A stretch of DNA of 64,000 bases from Bacteroidales bacterium (GTDB lineage Bacteria > Bacteroidota > Bacteroidia > Bacteroidales > F082): NCBI GenBank assembly GCA_019454985.1, contig JACFNF010000012.1:18069-82068 (forward strand). The letters run 5' to 3'. Below are positions 32,701 to 43,344 of the stretch, one piece after another. How positions within the stretch are numbered: position 1 is the stretch's first letter; each line of letters begins with the position of its first letter. The position numbers and the translations under genes are program-made. Below the pieces are notes generated by a model. It saw only the letters and a list, made by a program, of their open reading frames with translations, made no database searches and was not told the origin of the DNA.

Positions 32701-35700
32701 TCAGTTCTCGTTCAACATTTTCCCATGACAATTTTTGAATTTCTTTCCGCTACCGCAGGGGCATGGCTCATTACGTCCGACTTTTTTCTCAGCTACGATG
32801 GGTTGTGTCACCTCATTATGTTGGGTGTTGCTGTGAGCCTGTGATAAAAGATCGTTGCGTTCTTCTTTCATCCGGCTTCGGTCGAGGCCTCTCGGGCGAT
32901 GTGCTTCCCGCACATTAGATGGGTCTTGCATTGGAATATCGGCGCGCATCAGAAACGAAATGACTTCCTTATTGATCCGGTGAATCATGGTTTTAAACAA
33001 CTCGAACGACTCAAATTTGTAGATCAGCAACGGGTCTTTCTGTTCGTAAGTGGCGTTTTGAACTGACTGTTTGAGTTCGTCGAGTTCGCGAAGATGTTCC
33101 TTCCAGCTTTCGTCAATCAGAGCCAATGAGATGCTCTTTTCAATGGACAGAGCCACTTCGCGTGCGCCATTTTCAACGGCCTTTTTCAGGTTGACAATCA
33201 CCTGCATACCTTTGTGGCCATCGGTGATGGGAATGGCAATGTTTTCATACATCTTTTGGCGCTCAAATACATCCCGAATCACCGGCATGGTTTTTTCGCC
33301 GATACGTCGTGTCTTTTCCTTGTAGTTAGCCGTGGCTTTGGCAAACAAGGCTTCGGCCATATCGTCCACCTTCGATTGCACAAAGTCTTTTTCACTAAAA
33401 GGGGGTTCTATACCCATAGATTTGATGACTGCAATACGAAGCCCCTCATAATCATGCTGTTGTTGGTATTCGGCAATCAGGTTTTCACCCAGATCATATA
33501 GCATATTCGAAATATCCACCGAAAGGCGTTCGCCGAAAAGGGCATGGTGTCGTTTTTTGTAAATCACCTCACGTTGGGCATTCATCACGTCGTCGTATTC
33601 GAGCAGTCGTTTACGGGTGCCAAAGTTGTTTTCCTCCACTTTTTTCTGAGCCCTCTCGATGGATTTGGTAATCATCGAATGTTGAATCACTTCTCCCTCT
33701 TTCAGTCCGAGGCGGTCCATCAGTCCTGCGATACGCCCCGATCCGAACATACGCATGAGGTCGTCTTCGAGCGACACGAAAAACTGTGAGCTCCCGGGAT
33801 CACCTTGTCGTCCGGAACGTCCGCGAAGCTGGCGGTCAACGCGCCGCGACTCGTGTCGTTCTGTACCGATGATGGCCAAGCCGCCGGCTTCTTTCACTCT
33901 GGGACCCAGCTTGATATCGGTACCACGACCGGCCATATTGGTGGCAATGGTGACAACTCCTGGTTGCCCGGCTTCTTTCACAATGAGGGCCTCGCGTTGG
34001 TGGAGCTTGGCATTCAGCACATTATGCTGAATGTTTTTACGCTGAAGCATACGGCTCAACAGCTCTGACGTTTCGACCGAGGTGGTACCAACCAGTACCG
34101 GCCGATGCTGCTCGACCAACTTTTGAATTTCGTCAATTACTGCATTAAACTTCTCGCGTTTGGTTTTGTACACCAAATCCTCGCGGTCGTCACGCAAAAT
34201 GGGTTTGTTAGTCGGAATTACCACAACATCTAACTTATAGATATCCCAAAACTCACCTGCTTCAGTTTCAGCTGTACCGGTCATCCCGGCCAGTTTTTTG
34301 TACATCCTGAAGTAGTTCTGCAAGGTAATGGTGGCGTAGGTCTGGGTGGCAGCTTCAACTTTAACGTTTTCTTTGGCTTCGATGGCCTGATGCAAACCGT
34401 CGGAATAGCGACGGCCTTCCATGATACGCCCTGTTTGTTCATCGACAATTTTGATCTTGTTTTCGATGATGACGTATTCAACATCTTTTTCGAACAGGGT
34501 ATAAGCCTTCAAAAGCTGATGGACGGTGTGCAGACGTTCACTTTTTATGCCGAAATTTTGAATCAGCTCGCTTTTCTTATCAAGTTTTTTCTCCTCGTCG
34601 AGCTCCTGGCGTTCGATCTCAGCAATTTCAGCGCCTACATCAGGCAAAATAAAAAAGTTAGGGTCGTTATAGGATGCCGTCAGGAGGTCAATACCTTTTT
34701 CGGTAAGCTCGACAGAATTAAGCTTTTCGTCAATTACAAAATAAAGCTCGTCATCAATGATATGCATGTTTTTTGCCTGCTCTTGAAGATAGAAACCTTC
34801 GGTTTTCTGCATCAGGCTGCGCATACCTTCTTCACTCAAAAATTTGATCAGGGCATTGTTTTTGGGAAGTCCGCGATGGGCCCGCAACAACAATTCGCCT
34901 CCACGTTTCTCGTCTGTTGGGGCTGGTCCCTGTAAGAGTTTTTTGGCTTCGGCAAGGATACTGGTTACCAATGTCTTTTGGGCGTTATACAGCTTCATCA
35001 CGTCAGGCTTCAAAGTATCGAATTCCTGATTCTCGCCTTTTGGTGTTGGGCCACTGATAATCAATGGCGTACGGGCATCATCAATCAACACTGAGTCCAC
35101 TTCGTCCACAATGGCATAATGATGTTTGCGCTGCACCAGCTCGTCCGGGTTACCAGTCATATTGTCACGCAAATAGTCGAAACCAAACTCATTGTTTGTT
35201 CCGTAGGTAATATCGGCCAGATAAGCATTGCGTCGTGCGACGGAATTGGGTTCGTGTTTGTCAATACAATCCACAGTAAGACCGAGGAAGTTGTAAATTA
35301 CCCCCATCCATTCCGAGTCACGTTTTGCCAGATAATCGTTCACGGTCACCACATGCACTCCTTTTCCGGCTAAGGCATTCAGATACACAGGCAAAGTTGC
35401 GACCAAAGTTTTTCCTTCACCTGTAGCCATTTCCGAGATTTTACCCTGATGCAACACGATACCACCGATAAACTGAACGTCGTAATGCACCATATCCCAG
35501 GTGATGAGGTTTCCTCCGGCCATCCAACTGTTTTTGTAAACAGACAAATCGCCTTCAATCTCCACAAAATCATGCTGTGCAGCCAGATTGCGGTCCAAAT
35601 CGGTGGCCCGGGCAATGATGCGTTCATTATTTTTGAACAAATCGGCAGCCGCTTTGATCACTGCAAAAGCTTCAGGTAATATCTGATTGAGTACCTCTTC

Positions 35701-36000
35701 CGTCTTTTCGTATTGTTGCTTCTCAAGCTTATCTATCTGATTATAAATCTTTTCCTTGATATCAGCAGCAAGATCGTACTCGTTTTCCAATTGCTGCTTC
35801 AGTTGATTGATTTCTTTTTCTTCGGTAGCAATCGCTTTCTCAATCGTATCCTTAAACTCTATGGTTTTATGGCGGAGGTCATCTACACTCAGATTGCTGA
35901 TATGTTTGTATGCTTTGAGGATTTCGTCCAAAATGGGCTGAATGGCTTTAAGGTCGCGACTGGCTTTGTCGCCAAAAAGTTTCTTAAAAAAAGTAAGCAT
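32701..36000 (-). CDS. secA: Preprotein translocase ATPase SecA
   Basis: 1099 aa, longer than the ~900 aa of E. coli but normal for Bacteroidota, because of insertions in the nucleotide-binding and preprotein cross-linking regions. It has Walker [12 protein letters not shown], the DEVD box, [27 protein letters not shown] and the C-terminal zinc/SecB-binding motif [17 protein letters not shown]. It drives Sec-dependent export. The gene is a single unit with an upstream -7 box (36061-36068). Confidence 0.97.
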   Translation of the reverse strand: MLTFFKKLFGDKASRDLKAIQPILDEILKAYKHISNLSVDDLRHKTIEFKDTIEKAIATEEKEINQLKQQLENEYDLAADIKEKIYNQIDKLEKQQYEKTEEVLNQILPEAFAVIKAAADLFKNNERIIARATDLDRNLAAQHDFVEIEGDLSVYKNSWMAGGNLITWDMVHYDVQFIGGIVLHQGKISEMATGEGKTLVATLPVYLNALAGKGVHVVTVNDYLAKRDSEWMGVIYNFLGLTVDCIDKHEPNSVARRNAYLADITYGTNNEFGFDYLRDNMTGNPDELVQRKHHYAIVDEVDSVLIDDARTPLIISGPTPKGENQEFDTLKPDVMKLYNAQKTLVTSILAEAKKLLQGPAPTDEKRGGELLLRAHRGLPKNNALIKFLSEEGMRSLMQKTEGFYLQEQAKNMHIIDDELYFVIDEKLNSVELTEKGIDLLTASYNDPNFFILPDVGAEIAEIERQELDEEKKLDKKSELIQNFGIKSERLHTVHQLLKAYTLFEKDVEYVIIENKIKIVDEQTGRIMEGRRYSDGLHQAIEAKENVKVEAATQTYATITLQNYFRMYKKLAGMTGTAETEAGEFWDIYKLDVVVIPTNKPILRDDREDLVYKTKREKFNAVIDEIQKLVEQHRPVLVGTTSVETSELLSRMLQRKNIQHNVLNAKLHQREALIVKEAGQPGVVTIATNMAGRGTDIKLGPRVKEAGGLAIIGTERHESRRVDRQLRGRSGRQGDPGSSQFFVSLEDDLMRMFGSGRIAGLMDRLGLKEGEVIQHSMITKSIERAQKKVEENNFGTRKRLLEYDDVMNAQREVIYKKRHHALFGERLSVDISNMLYDLGENLIAEYQQQHDYEGLRIAVIKSMGIEPPFSEKDFVQSKVDDMAEALFAKATANYKEKTRRIGEKTMPVIRDVFERQKMYENIAIPITDGHKGMQVIVNLKKAVENGAREVALSIEKSISLALIDESWKEHLRELDELKQSVQNATYEQKDPLLIYKFESFELFKTMIHRINKEVISFLMRADIPMQDPSNVREAHRPRGLDRSRMKEERNDLLSQAHSNTQHNEVTQPIVAEKKVGRNEPCPCGSGKKFKNCHGKMLNEN

Positions 36001-36447
36001 GGTCTATAATGTTTCTTCGTGCTGAAATGGCAATAATTATTCCAAAAAACGGATTGGCTGCAAAATTACGCCATTTTCCGCAGCTTTTTACTGCCTAATC
36101 CTGAACAACACACGAAATAATTCGGGCTTTTCAATGGGTTTGTGGTTCTATCAGCTTAGTACAAAACATTTTGTTTACTCAGAATTGCTTATTCTTAAGC
36201 AGCAGGATTACGAACTGATCTGTTAATCATATTTTCTGGTTCAATACCATTAAACCCTATGTGTTTGTATTTTCAATGAATATGGAGTAAAAGTTCGAAA
36301 CGTATTGATAAAAATCATTTTCCAGAATTTCCGGATTAGAAGCATTTGAACCCACAAAATCAGATTCATGAATACTCATTCTTATAATGGGAAGCCACAA
36401 AAATCAATTATAAACAAAAGGACAAGCCCATCACAGCATGCCGTTGT
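36001..36447. other. Intergenic region between secA and a thioredoxin-fold gene
   Basis: 447 bp, AT-rich. Apart from the secA promoter box I see no open frame with coding character, no repeat and no RNA fold that I can support. The secA leader of about 60 nt has no recognisable riboswitch or SecM-like arrest frame. Confidence 0.6.
36061..36068 (-). promoter_or_regulatory. -7 box of secA
   Basis: TAATTTTG followed by C on the minus strand, 60 bp before the ATG at 36000; no clear -33 element. Confidence 0.5.
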
Positions 36448-37809
36448 TTATCTCAGAAAACGACCAATATGATAATCAATATTTTCGGAAGGCGCCGGCG
36501 ACATGGCAATACGTCGGTCAGGGAACAGCAGAACGATCTCCGGAAAAACTTTGATATTATATCTTTCGTATGCCAAAATATCGTCGCCAGTATGCACCAC
36601 TTCCAATCCAGATTCCCTTTTTTCCATTTCAGCTTTGACCGCCGCAAAGCCCGATTTTGTGGAAACCACCAACATCTTCACCTGATCTGCGTACTTCTCG
36701 TTGATGGGCGACAGTTGTTCCAACAGGCGAAGACATACTTCGCAATTTTCTTTCACGAAAACCAGCGCCAAAAGCTTGGCTGACAATTTGTCGGGCAGGG
36801 CATCGTTTCCGGCTGCATCGAGAAGCCGGATGGGCGGCGCAGGGCTTCCAAAGGTCAGATGTTCACGTGTTACAATTATATTTTCGGCAATCCGGCGATG
36901 ATCAAGGTAACGCGACGAAGATGATACCTCATTAAGTATCTGACGAATAGCTCCTTTAGCAAATGCCGGATGATGAAATAACCGATCGAGGTGCATGAGC
37001 ATCACCAACTCACGAAGAGCAGGCTCCCCTTCAAAAAGCGGATCCTCAGAAAGATATTTTGTCAAACTTTTAAATCCTTGGCTGCTGGCCAAAATAAAGC
37101 CGTCAAAACTGGTTTCTTTGGAAGTGGACAAAAAATAATCCCCGAAATACTGGTCGAGCATGGCCATATATTCCGGATTTCTAAGCTGTTTGGGTTTGTT
37201 TTTAAAGAAGACAGAAAATATCTGATGTGGGATCATTTTTTTGATTGGTACGGCAATCGAAGCAAGTTTGTAGAAGCGATATGATTCCAGAAACGAATCG
37301 TTGCTTGCCGGGACTTCGGTTTGCATAGCAAGACGCAGGCTATCGTAAAGGTCGGCCCGGCCATAGCGTTGGGCAATTGCAAATCGTTGAACAACAAAAG
37401 TATTATAGATGAAATTCAGCTTACCAAACTGTTCCTGTAATCCTTGGTCGGTTGCGCTTTTAACACTGACTTCAAGGGGCTGAGGATCGAAATAGGCTGC
37501 CGGAGATGTTCCCTGATTGAAAAGGAAAGACAGCTCGTAAGCGGATCCGGGCTTGAGCAAAAGCTGGCAACGATGCAGCCCTATTGCAATCTGGCTTACC
37601 TCGGTCGCTTCTAAAGGAAAAGTCAAGTCAAATGAACCTTTGAAATCGGTTTTGGCAGAGGCAATCAGGCTATCAGCTCCGCTGATGTAATCTTTAACCA
37701 CAATCACCCGCACAAGCTGGCCAGGCAGTGCCGTAGAGCCTTTGATTTTCACAGGCAAAGCACTCAGCGATAAAGGGATACAAAGCAAAAACAGAAAAAT
37801 CCGGCACAT
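36448..37809 (-). CDS. Exported thioredoxin-fold (TlpA-like) protein
   Basis: 453 aa from the ATG at 37809 (the frame starts at a TTG five codons earlier). A signal peptide (1-17, LFLLCIPLSLSA) leads to a beta-rich N-terminal domain (~20-120), a helical middle (~120-310) and a C-terminal thioredoxin-like domain (~315-450) with a CEVC pair in VKENCEVCLRLLEQL and a cis-Pro-type VFPEIVLLF. This layout matches Bacteroidota periplasmic thiol-disulfide proteins of the TlpA/DUF4369 kind. CEVC differs from the usual WCxPC, so the redox potential may differ. It lies 35 bp downstream of coaD in the same direction. Confidence 0.78.
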   Translation of the reverse strand: MCRIFLFLLCIPLSLSALPVKIKGSTALPGQLVRVIVVKDYISGADSLIASAKTDFKGSFDLTFPLEATEVSQIAIGLHRCQLLLKPGSAYELSFLFNQGTSPAAYFDPQPLEVSVKSATDQGLQEQFGKLNFIYNTFVVQRFAIAQRYGRADLYDSLRLAMQTEVPASNDSFLESYRFYKLASIAVPIKKMIPHQIFSVFFKNKPKQLRNPEYMAMLDQYFGDYFLSTSKETSFDGFILASSQGFKSLTKYLSEDPLFEGEPALRELVMLMHLDRLFHHPAFAKGAIRQILNEVSSSSRYLDHRRIAENIIVTREHLTFGSPAPPIRLLDAAGNDALPDKLSAKLLALVFVKENCEVCLRLLEQLSPINEKYADQVKMLVVSTKSGFAAVKAEMEKRESGLEVVHTGDDILAYERYNIKVFPEIVLLFPDRRIAMSPAPSENIDYHIGRFLR

Positions 37810-37844
37810 GAAAATCGTTTGCAACAGAACGTTGGGTTGCGCTT

Positions 37845-38306
37845 TTATATTGTTAGCCGGATGCCTTTAGGGATAAAGGGCGTGGTATCGCCTCCGTTTC
37901 GAAAGATGTCGCGGATGATACTTGAAGTTACCGGCGTAAGTCCGGGAGCGGTGAGCATGAAAACTGTCTCAATATCGGGCGTCATCATTTGATTCATTTG
38001 CCCAATTCCACGTTCAAACTCAAAATCGGCCGAGGTACGTAAGCCACGCAAAATGAATCCTGCATCCATCTTGCGACAAAATTCTACCGTAAGCCCTTCA
38101 TACTCCATCACTTTTACCTGAGGGTGCGCACGAAAGACCTGTTCGATCCATTGCCGGCGTCGATCAATAGGAAAAAAGCCTTGTTTGAGCTGATTTTTTC
38201 CAATGGCAACGATGATTTCGTCGAAAATTTTCAGCGCCCTTAGCACAAGGGCTTCATGGCCTAAAGTGATCGGGTCGAACGATCCGGGGAAAACGGCACG
38301 TTTCAT
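37845..38306 (-). CDS. coaD: Phosphopantetheine adenylyltransferase
   Basis: 153 aa. It has the nucleotidyltransferase motif GSFDPITLGHEAL at the N-terminus and the TSSIIRD element near the C-terminus. It makes dephospho-CoA from 4'-phosphopantetheine and ATP. It lies 21 bp downstream of the Nudix gene and 35 bp upstream of the thioredoxin-fold gene, all on one strand. Confidence 0.96.
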   Translation of the reverse strand: MKRAVFPGSFDPITLGHEALVLRALKIFDEIIVAIGKNQLKQGFFPIDRRRQWIEQVFRAHPQVKVMEYEGLTVEFCRKMDAGFILRGLRTSADFEFERGIGQMNQMMTPDIETVFMLTAPGLTPVTSSIIRDIFRNGGDTTPFIPKGIRLTI

Positions 38307-38327
38307 TCTGAGGTGATTAAGATTGTT

Positions 38328-38945
38328 TCAGGTTAAAATTTGGCTGCCCAACACTTCCTGTACCGAGCGATAACATTGCTGCAAAACGTCTGGCAATCGT
38401 TCAGGGTCTATCCACTCTGCTTTTTCAATACCTTCCGATCGTTGAGGAATAAGGTTTTCATTCCCTTCGTAACGCATGGCAAACCAGCAGGTATGTTTCA
38501 GATGCCAGCGACCTTTCAACATATAACAATGCCATGTGTCGGGCAGTTGCTCCAAAAGAATCAGCTTCGACAGGCCGGTTTCTTCGGCAATCTCACGCAA
38601 GGCGGTTTCCCGATGTGTTTCTCCGGGATCAACATGGCCTTTGGGTAAATCCCAGTGATGATTGCGAAAGATAAACAAAACAGCGCCAGCCGGGTTGGTG
38701 ACAACGCCTCCCGCTGCTTCAACCTGAATCATTTGTGGCATCCATATTTTGAAGAAAGTATCGGGCGAGTTGTTGCTTAAGATATAATGATTCAACGAGT
38801 TGCCTCCCTTGAGCCAGGTCGTAATAATTTCATGTGCAGACTGCTCGGGCAAAATGGAGCCGAAGCCGTCAGCAGCAGTGTTTTCTGTAAGGTTTATCAG
38901 GGAGATACACCTGTTTTCACAAAATATTTTATAGTTTTGCCGCAT
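38328..38945 (-). CDS. Nudix hydrolase
   Basis: 205 aa. The Nudix box is complete: GHVDPGETHRETALREIAEETGL (about 119-141) with the REIAEE metal-binding glutamates. The N-terminal ~75 residues (YKIFCENRCISLI...) form an extra domain typical of Bacteroidota Nudix proteins. The substrate, a nucleoside diphosphate derivative, is unknown. Its ATG overlaps the start codon of the divergent pyrE, so the pyrE promoter box lies inside its coding sequence. It heads a Nudix-coaD-thioredoxin unit. Confidence 0.88.
   Translation of the reverse strand: MRQNYKIFCENRCISLINLTENTAADGFGSILPEQSAHEIITTWLKGGNSLNHYILSNNSPDTFFKIWMPQMIQVEAAGGVVTNPAGAVLFIFRNHHWDLPKGHVDPGETHRETALREIAEETGLSKLILLEQLPDTWHCYMLKGRWHLKHTCWFAMRYEGNENLIPQRSEGIEKAEWIDPERLPDVLQQCYRSVQEVLGSQILT
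38932..38939 (+). promoter_or_regulatory. -7 box of pyrE, inside the divergent Nudix gene
   Basis: TAGTTTTG followed by C, ending 4 bp before the pyrE ATG at 38944. Transcription would start at or next to the A of the start codon, giving a leaderless mRNA. Confidence 0.5.
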
Positions 38946-39594
38946 GAAAAATGATCAATCAACACTGGCACTCGCAGGTTTTCTTCTGCAAATTAAAGCA
39001 ATAAAACTGAATCCCACCAAACCATTTACCTGGGCTTCGGGTATAAAAAGTCCGATTTATTGCGACAACCGCATCACCTTGTCTTATCCGCACATCCGCA
39101 CCCATATCCGTCAGGAATTTGTGAATCTGATTTTAGAGAGATATGGCCGCCCCGACCTCATTGCCGGCGTGGCAACTGGCGCCATAGCTCAAGGCGCCCT
39201 TGTGGCTCAGGAAATGGGATTGCCCTTTGCATATGTACGAAGCGAAAAAAAATCACACGGTCTCACCAACCTCATCGAGGGCGTTGTTGAAGCCGGACAA
39301 TCGGTGGTTGTGATTGAAGACTTAGTCTCGACCGGAGGAAGTAGCTTGAAAGCCGTAGAAGCTCTTCGCGAACAAGGCGCAAACGTCAAGGGGCTGATTG
39401 CCATCTTTACTTATGGTATGAAAACCAGTGTGGAAGCTTTCAAAAAAGCCAACTGCGAGTTGATTACCCTCACCGACTACGATGCACTGATCCGTAAAGC
39501 CGTTGAAGAGAGTTATATCAACACCGAAGAGCATGCCTCGCTGCTCGAATGGAAAGCCGACCCAAAAGCCTGGAGCGACAATCACTCATCCTAA
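38944..39594 (+). CDS. pyrE: Orotate phosphoribosyltransferase
   Basis: 216 aa. It has the PRPP-binding motif VVVIEDLVSTGGSSLKAVEAL, the TWASGIKSPIYCDNR substrate segment and VRSEKKSHG in the flexible catalytic loop. It forms OMP from orotate and PRPP. The start codon overlaps the divergent Nudix start by 2 bp. It is followed after 12 bp by a small SRPBCC gene, probably co-transcribed. Confidence 0.95.
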   Translation: MKNDQSTLALAGFLLQIKAIKLNPTKPFTWASGIKSPIYCDNRITLSYPHIRTHIRQEFVNLILERYGRPDLIAGVATGAIAQGALVAQEMGLPFAYVRSEKKSHGLTNLIEGVVEAGQSVVVIEDLVSTGGSSLKAVEALREQGANVKGLIAIFTYGMKTSVEAFKKANCELITLTDYDALIRKAVEESYINTEEHASLLEWKADPKAWSDNHSS

Positions 39595-39606
39595 AAAAAA
39601 GACTCT

Positions 39607-40005
39607 ATGAATATCTCAAGCCAATGGAAAGAAACGGGCAAAAGTGCCGGAGAGGTTTATGCTTTTGTGAGTGATCTCCGAAACATGAACGGTTTGATGC
39701 CTGAACAGGTAAGCAACTGGCAAGCCGAAAAAGACCGGTGTTCGTTCGACATCAAAGGGATGGCCAGTTTTAACCTGAAGCTCGACGAACAGGTGCCGGG
39801 CAAGCGCATTCGGCTGATCCCCGACGGAAAATCGCCATTTGGCTTCGAACTGATTCTGCACCTGCGCGAAAAAACTGAAATGAATTCCGAGGCAATGGTT
39901 GAAATTACCGCCGACTTAAATCCAATGATGGCCATGATGGTAAAAAACCCTCTGCAAAATATCGTCAACATCATTGCCGGCAAGCTCAGCGCTCATTTCG
40001 GCTGA
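39607..40005 (+). CDS. SRPBCC/START-like small protein
   Basis: 132 aa. The pattern WKETGKSAGEVYAFVSDLRNMNGLMPEQV at the N-terminus and a C-terminal amphipathic helix fit an SRPBCC ligand-binding fold (polyketide cyclase/CoxG-like). No signal peptide. Role unknown; linkage to pyrE is common in Bacteroidota. The 3' end overlaps birA (convergent) by 13 bp. Confidence 0.75.
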   Translation: MNISSQWKETGKSAGEVYAFVSDLRNMNGLMPEQVSNWQAEKDRCSFDIKGMASFNLKLDEQVPGKRIRLIPDGKSPFGFELILHLREKTEMNSEAMVEITADLNPMMAMMVKNPLQNIVNIIAGKLSAHFG

Positions 40006-40757
40006 GGGCAAGCTCGGTGCAGAAAATTCAACCCTTTCAGATCAAATAGTTGTTCACCACGGCCATCAATGTCTAATCGCAGATGACCATAAGGGCTGAT
40101 GCCCCGAATAATGCCGCAAACGTTTTCAGACCCAATCTGATACAACATCGGTTGATCGAAATAAAGTAAATTGGTCAGATAATCAGCCTCCGTCGTCTTT
40201 GGGTCAGCAAAATACTGTCGCGTTTCACGATCGAAATTTTCCAGAAAAGATTCCATCAACAGCAACGGACTCAACTCTTCGCCTCCTATTTGAACCAATG
40301 AAACAGGGTTTGGCAACGAAGCCGGAAAAGCGTTTTCGTTCACATTCAGTCCAATACCTATAACAGAATATTCAATTTCGCGACCCTGAATGATATTGGA
40401 AATCAGGATACCGGCCAGTTTTTTCTGATTCCAGTAAAGATCGTTTGGCCATTTAATGGCGAAGCCGTCATTGGGGAAATGCGTCCGAACGGTGTGAAGC
40501 AACGCCAGAGAAACGATTTTGGTGATATCAAATTGATTTTCAGCTTTGATAGGACCCAATTTTAAACCAATGCTCATCAAAAGGTTTTTTCCGGCAGTGC
40601 TGTGCCAGGTGTTTTGGCCGATACCTCTCCCATTATCCTGATATCCGGCACGGATACACAATGGAACCGCCTCAGCGCCACTTTTATATGCTTCCATGAC
40701 AAGGCTGTTCGTAGAGCCGGTTCGTTCTAAGTAGATCCGTTGAAATTCCATGAACAT
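39993..40757 (-). CDS. birA: Biotin--[acetyl-CoA-carboxylase] ligase (group I, no DNA-binding domain)
   Basis: 254 aa. The catalytic core has GRGIGQNTWHS (biotinyl-AMP loop), FAIKWPNDLYWN and IGIGLNVNENAF, plus a short SH3-like C-terminal domain. The winged helix of E. coli BirA is absent, so it ligates biotin but should not repress biotin genes. It starts at 40757, or at the ATG two codons later (40751). Confidence 0.93.
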   Translation of the reverse strand: MFMEFQRIYLERTGSTNSLVMEAYKSGAEAVPLCIRAGYQDNGRGIGQNTWHSTAGKNLLMSIGLKLGPIKAENQFDITKIVSLALLHTVRTHFPNDGFAIKWPNDLYWNQKKLAGILISNIIQGREIEYSVIGIGLNVNENAFPASLPNPVSLVQIGGEELSPLLLMESFLENFDRETRQYFADPKTTEADYLTNLLYFDQPMLYQIGSENVCGIIRGISPYGHLRLDIDGRGEQLFDLKGLNFLHRACPQPK

Positions 40758-40767
40758 TCTTTTGCGG

Positions 40768-40775
40768 CAAAGCTA
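40768..40775 (-). promoter_or_regulatory. -7 box of birA
   Basis: TAGCTTTG followed by C on the minus strand, 10 bp before the ATG at 40757. Confidence 0.45.
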
Positions 40776-40843
40776 TAAAAAGTGCCGGGAAGCTGACCTT
40801 TTGTCATGAAAAAACCAGATGCCGGCACTGAACTAAAAAACAG

Positions 40844-40851
40844 TAATTTTG
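40844..40851 (+). promoter_or_regulatory. -7 box of the rsfS-ftsH cluster
   Basis: TAATTTTG, 22 bp before the ATG at 40874. Confidence 0.5.
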
Positions 40852-40873
40852 TTGATTGATTTAATGCCAAAAC

Positions 40874-41251
40874 ATGCGGAAACGACATCAGAGCCCAAAC
40901 AGCGAAATTTTACTGCAAACCATTGTGCATACAATGCAAGAAAAGAAAGGCAAAGGCATCGTAAGCCTGAACCTGAAAAAAATCAATTCGGCCATCACCG
41001 ATTATTTTGTCATTTGTCATGCCACATCACGTGCACAAGTGGACTCCATTGCCCAGCACATTGTTAACGAAGTATCGGTCAAATGCGGGCAAAAACCATA
41101 CAACAAGGAGGGGTTTGAAAATGCGGAATGGATTTTGATTGACTATATTGATGTAGTCGTTCACGTTTTCCTCGACCTTGCACGCAACTATTACCAGCTC
41201 GAACAACTTTGGGCCGATGCCGAGAAAACCGCATACGACGATCAGGATTGA
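40874..41251 (+). CDS. rsfS: Ribosomal silencing factor RsfS
   Basis: 125 aa. The Iojap/RsfS pattern is clear: ITDYFVICHATSRAQVDSIA, WILIDYIDVVVHVF and YQLEQLWADA. It binds uL14 on the large ribosomal subunit and blocks subunit joining under nutrient stress. It is the first gene of a cluster with ftsH 23 bp downstream, a linkage common in Bacteroidota. Confidence 0.93.
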   Translation: MRKRHQSPNSEILLQTIVHTMQEKKGKGIVSLNLKKINSAITDYFVICHATSRAQVDSIAQHIVNEVSVKCGQKPYNKEGFENAEWILIDYIDVVVHVFLDLARNYYQLEQLWADAEKTAYDDQD

Positions 41252-41274
41252 ATAATTAATGTTGGAAAAAATAC

Positions 41275-43323
41275 ATGAAGCCTAAAGAAAAAAACAGAAA
41301 GCCGACTGTCCCAAAATTGTCAAAAGACGAAAACCCAAAACAAGGATTCAATTTTTACTGGATTTACGGTCTGCTTGCGCTTGTTTTCCTCGCACTCCAG
41401 ATTTATAATTGGGGGTCGGGACCTAAACGCATTGAAAAAGGTGAGCTGATCAAAATGCTCAAAGAACAGGACATCGAACGTATTGACTTGATCAACAGGG
41501 AGATGGCCGAAATCTTTTTGAAGCCCGATCGTTTGGCCAAATACACCGAAAAAGGCGAGACTCCCAAACCATCGAACAATGCCTTTTCGGAACGTCTTCC
41601 TGATTTTGTATATCAGATCGGCGAAGTCAGCACTTTTGAGGAAGACCTTGCCAAAGCACAGGAATCGGTTGAAAATCCGATCTATGCCAATAATAAGACG
41701 CGTCGCAACTGGGGTTCTGATATCTTCAACTGGATTTTTCCGGTGATTATTCTCATTGGCATCTGGCTATTCATCATGCGAATGATGAGTCGTGGCGCCG
41801 GTGGGGCCGGCGGACAGATTTTCAACATCGGGAAATCAAAGGCACAGCTTTTCGACAAAAACACTGATGTAAATGTTACGTTTAAAGACGTAGCAGGCCT
41901 CGAAGAAGCCAAATTGGAGGTAATGGAAATCGTTGATTTCCTGAAAAATCCGGATAAATACACCAAACTTGGAGGTAAAATACCGAAAGGCGTATTGCTT
42001 GTTGGCCCTCCCGGCACCGGAAAGACTTTATTGGCCAAATCGGTTGCCGGTGAAGCTCACGTGCCGTTTTTCTCGATCTCGGGTTCCGACTTTGTTGAAA
42101 TGTTTGTTGGTGTGGGCGCTTCACGCGTTCGCGACCTTTTCAAACAAGCCAAAGAAAAGTCGCCCTGCATCATCTTCATTGACGAGATTGACGCCATCGG
42201 CCGCGCCAGAGGAAAGAATCCGGCCACCGGTGCAAACGATGAACGCGAGAACACACTGAATCAGCTTCTTACTGAGATGGATGGCTTTGGAACCAATTCG
42301 GGCGTCATCGTGCTAGCCGCTACCAACCGCGCCGATATTTTAGACCGTGCGCTGATGCGTGCCGGACGGTTTGACCGTCAAATCTATGTAGAACTGCCTG
42401 ACCTTGAAGGCCGTAAAGAAATTTTTGAAGTTCATATGCGCCCCCTCAAATTAGATGGCAGTGTGGACAAGGATTTTCTGGCAAAACAAACTCCCGGATT
42501 CTCAGGCGCCGACATTGCCAATGTGTGCAACGAATCGGCATTAATTGCAGCCCGGCACAACCACGAAACCATCACGAAACAGGATTTCATGGATGCCATT
42601 GACCGCATCATCGGCGGATTAGAAAAGAAAAATAAGATTATCTCGGCCAGCGAGAAAAAAGTGGTGGCCTATCACGAGTCAGGCCATGCCACAGTGAGCT
42701 GGCTGCTTGAGCATGCTCATCCCTTGGTAAAAGTAACCATCGTACCTCGCGGCAAGTCACTGGGCGCCGCCTGGTATCTGCCCGAAGAACGCAGTATCAC
42801 CACTTATGAACAAATGTTTGATGAGTTGGTGGCCACCCTTGGAGGTCGCGCTGCCGAACAGGTGATATTTGGCAAAATCTCTACCGGAGCGCTCAACGAC
42901 CTCGAAAAAGTGACCAAACAAGCCTATGCAATGGTCACTTATTATGGCCTAAGTAAAAAAGTGGGAAACCTGAGTTTTTACGACTCCACCGGTCAGCAGG
43001 AATTTTCGTTTAACAAACCTTTCAGTGAAAAAACCAACGAAATCATTGATCAGGAAATCAGCGAAATTGTGGAATCTGCCTATGCCAAAGCAGTGGAAAT
43101 CCTTACCCAAAACAAGGATGGGTTGATTCAATTAGCCGAGAAATTACTTGAAAAAGAGGTGATTTTTGGAGAAGATTTGGAGAATATTTTCGGAAAGCGG
43201 CCCTGGACAAAGGAAGAACCTGTAGCAAAACCCCTTGTGACAGCCGATACCGACAATCAGTTTACGGAAAAAGAATTAACCGAAACTGCCAAAACCGATA
43301 TCCGGGAAGGTAGTGAAGTTTAA
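41275..43323 (+). CDS. ftsH: ATP-dependent zinc metalloprotease FtsH
   Basis: 682 aa. Two membrane segments (~27-45 and ~150-168) flank a periplasmic domain. The AAA domain has Walker [13 protein letters not shown], Walker [13 protein letters not shown] and the [22 protein letters not shown]. The protease domain has HESGH (zinc; HEAGH in most bacteria) and the third ligand in the [11 protein letters not shown] region. It degrades misfolded membrane proteins and regulators. It is followed by a LUD gene after 21 bp. Confidence 0.97.
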   Translation: MKPKEKNRKPTVPKLSKDENPKQGFNFYWIYGLLALVFLALQIYNWGSGPKRIEKGELIKMLKEQDIERIDLINREMAEIFLKPDRLAKYTEKGETPKPSNNAFSERLPDFVYQIGEVSTFEEDLAKAQESVENPIYANNKTRRNWGSDIFNWIFPVIILIGIWLFIMRMMSRGAGGAGGQIFNIGKSKAQLFDKNTDVNVTFKDVAGLEEAKLEVMEIVDFLKNPDKYTKLGGKIPKGVLLVGPPGTGKTLLAKSVAGEAHVPFFSISGSDFVEMFVGVGASRVRDLFKQAKEKSPCIIFIDEIDAIGRARGKNPATGANDERENTLNQLLTEMDGFGTNSGVIVLAATNRADILDRALMRAGRFDRQIYVELPDLEGRKEIFEVHMRPLKLDGSVDKDFLAKQTPGFSGADIANVCNESALIAARHNHETITKQDFMDAIDRIIGGLEKKNKIISASEKKVVAYHESGHATVSWLLEHAHPLVKVTIVPRGKSLGAAWYLPEERSITTYEQMFDELVATLGGRAAEQVIFGKISTGALNDLEKVTKQAYAMVTYYGLSKKVGNLSFYDSTGQQEFSFNKPFSEKTNEIIDQEISEIVESAYAKAVEILTQNKDGLIQLAEKLLEKEVIFGEDLENIFGKRPWTKEEPVAKPLVTADTDNQFTEKELTETAKTDIREGSEV

Positions 43324-43344
43324 CCCGACAAAACATTTACAAGG

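Noticed and set aside
36260..36300. GTTCGAA stretch resembling a tRNA T-arm
   Set aside because: No acceptor, D- or anticodon stem can be formed around it.
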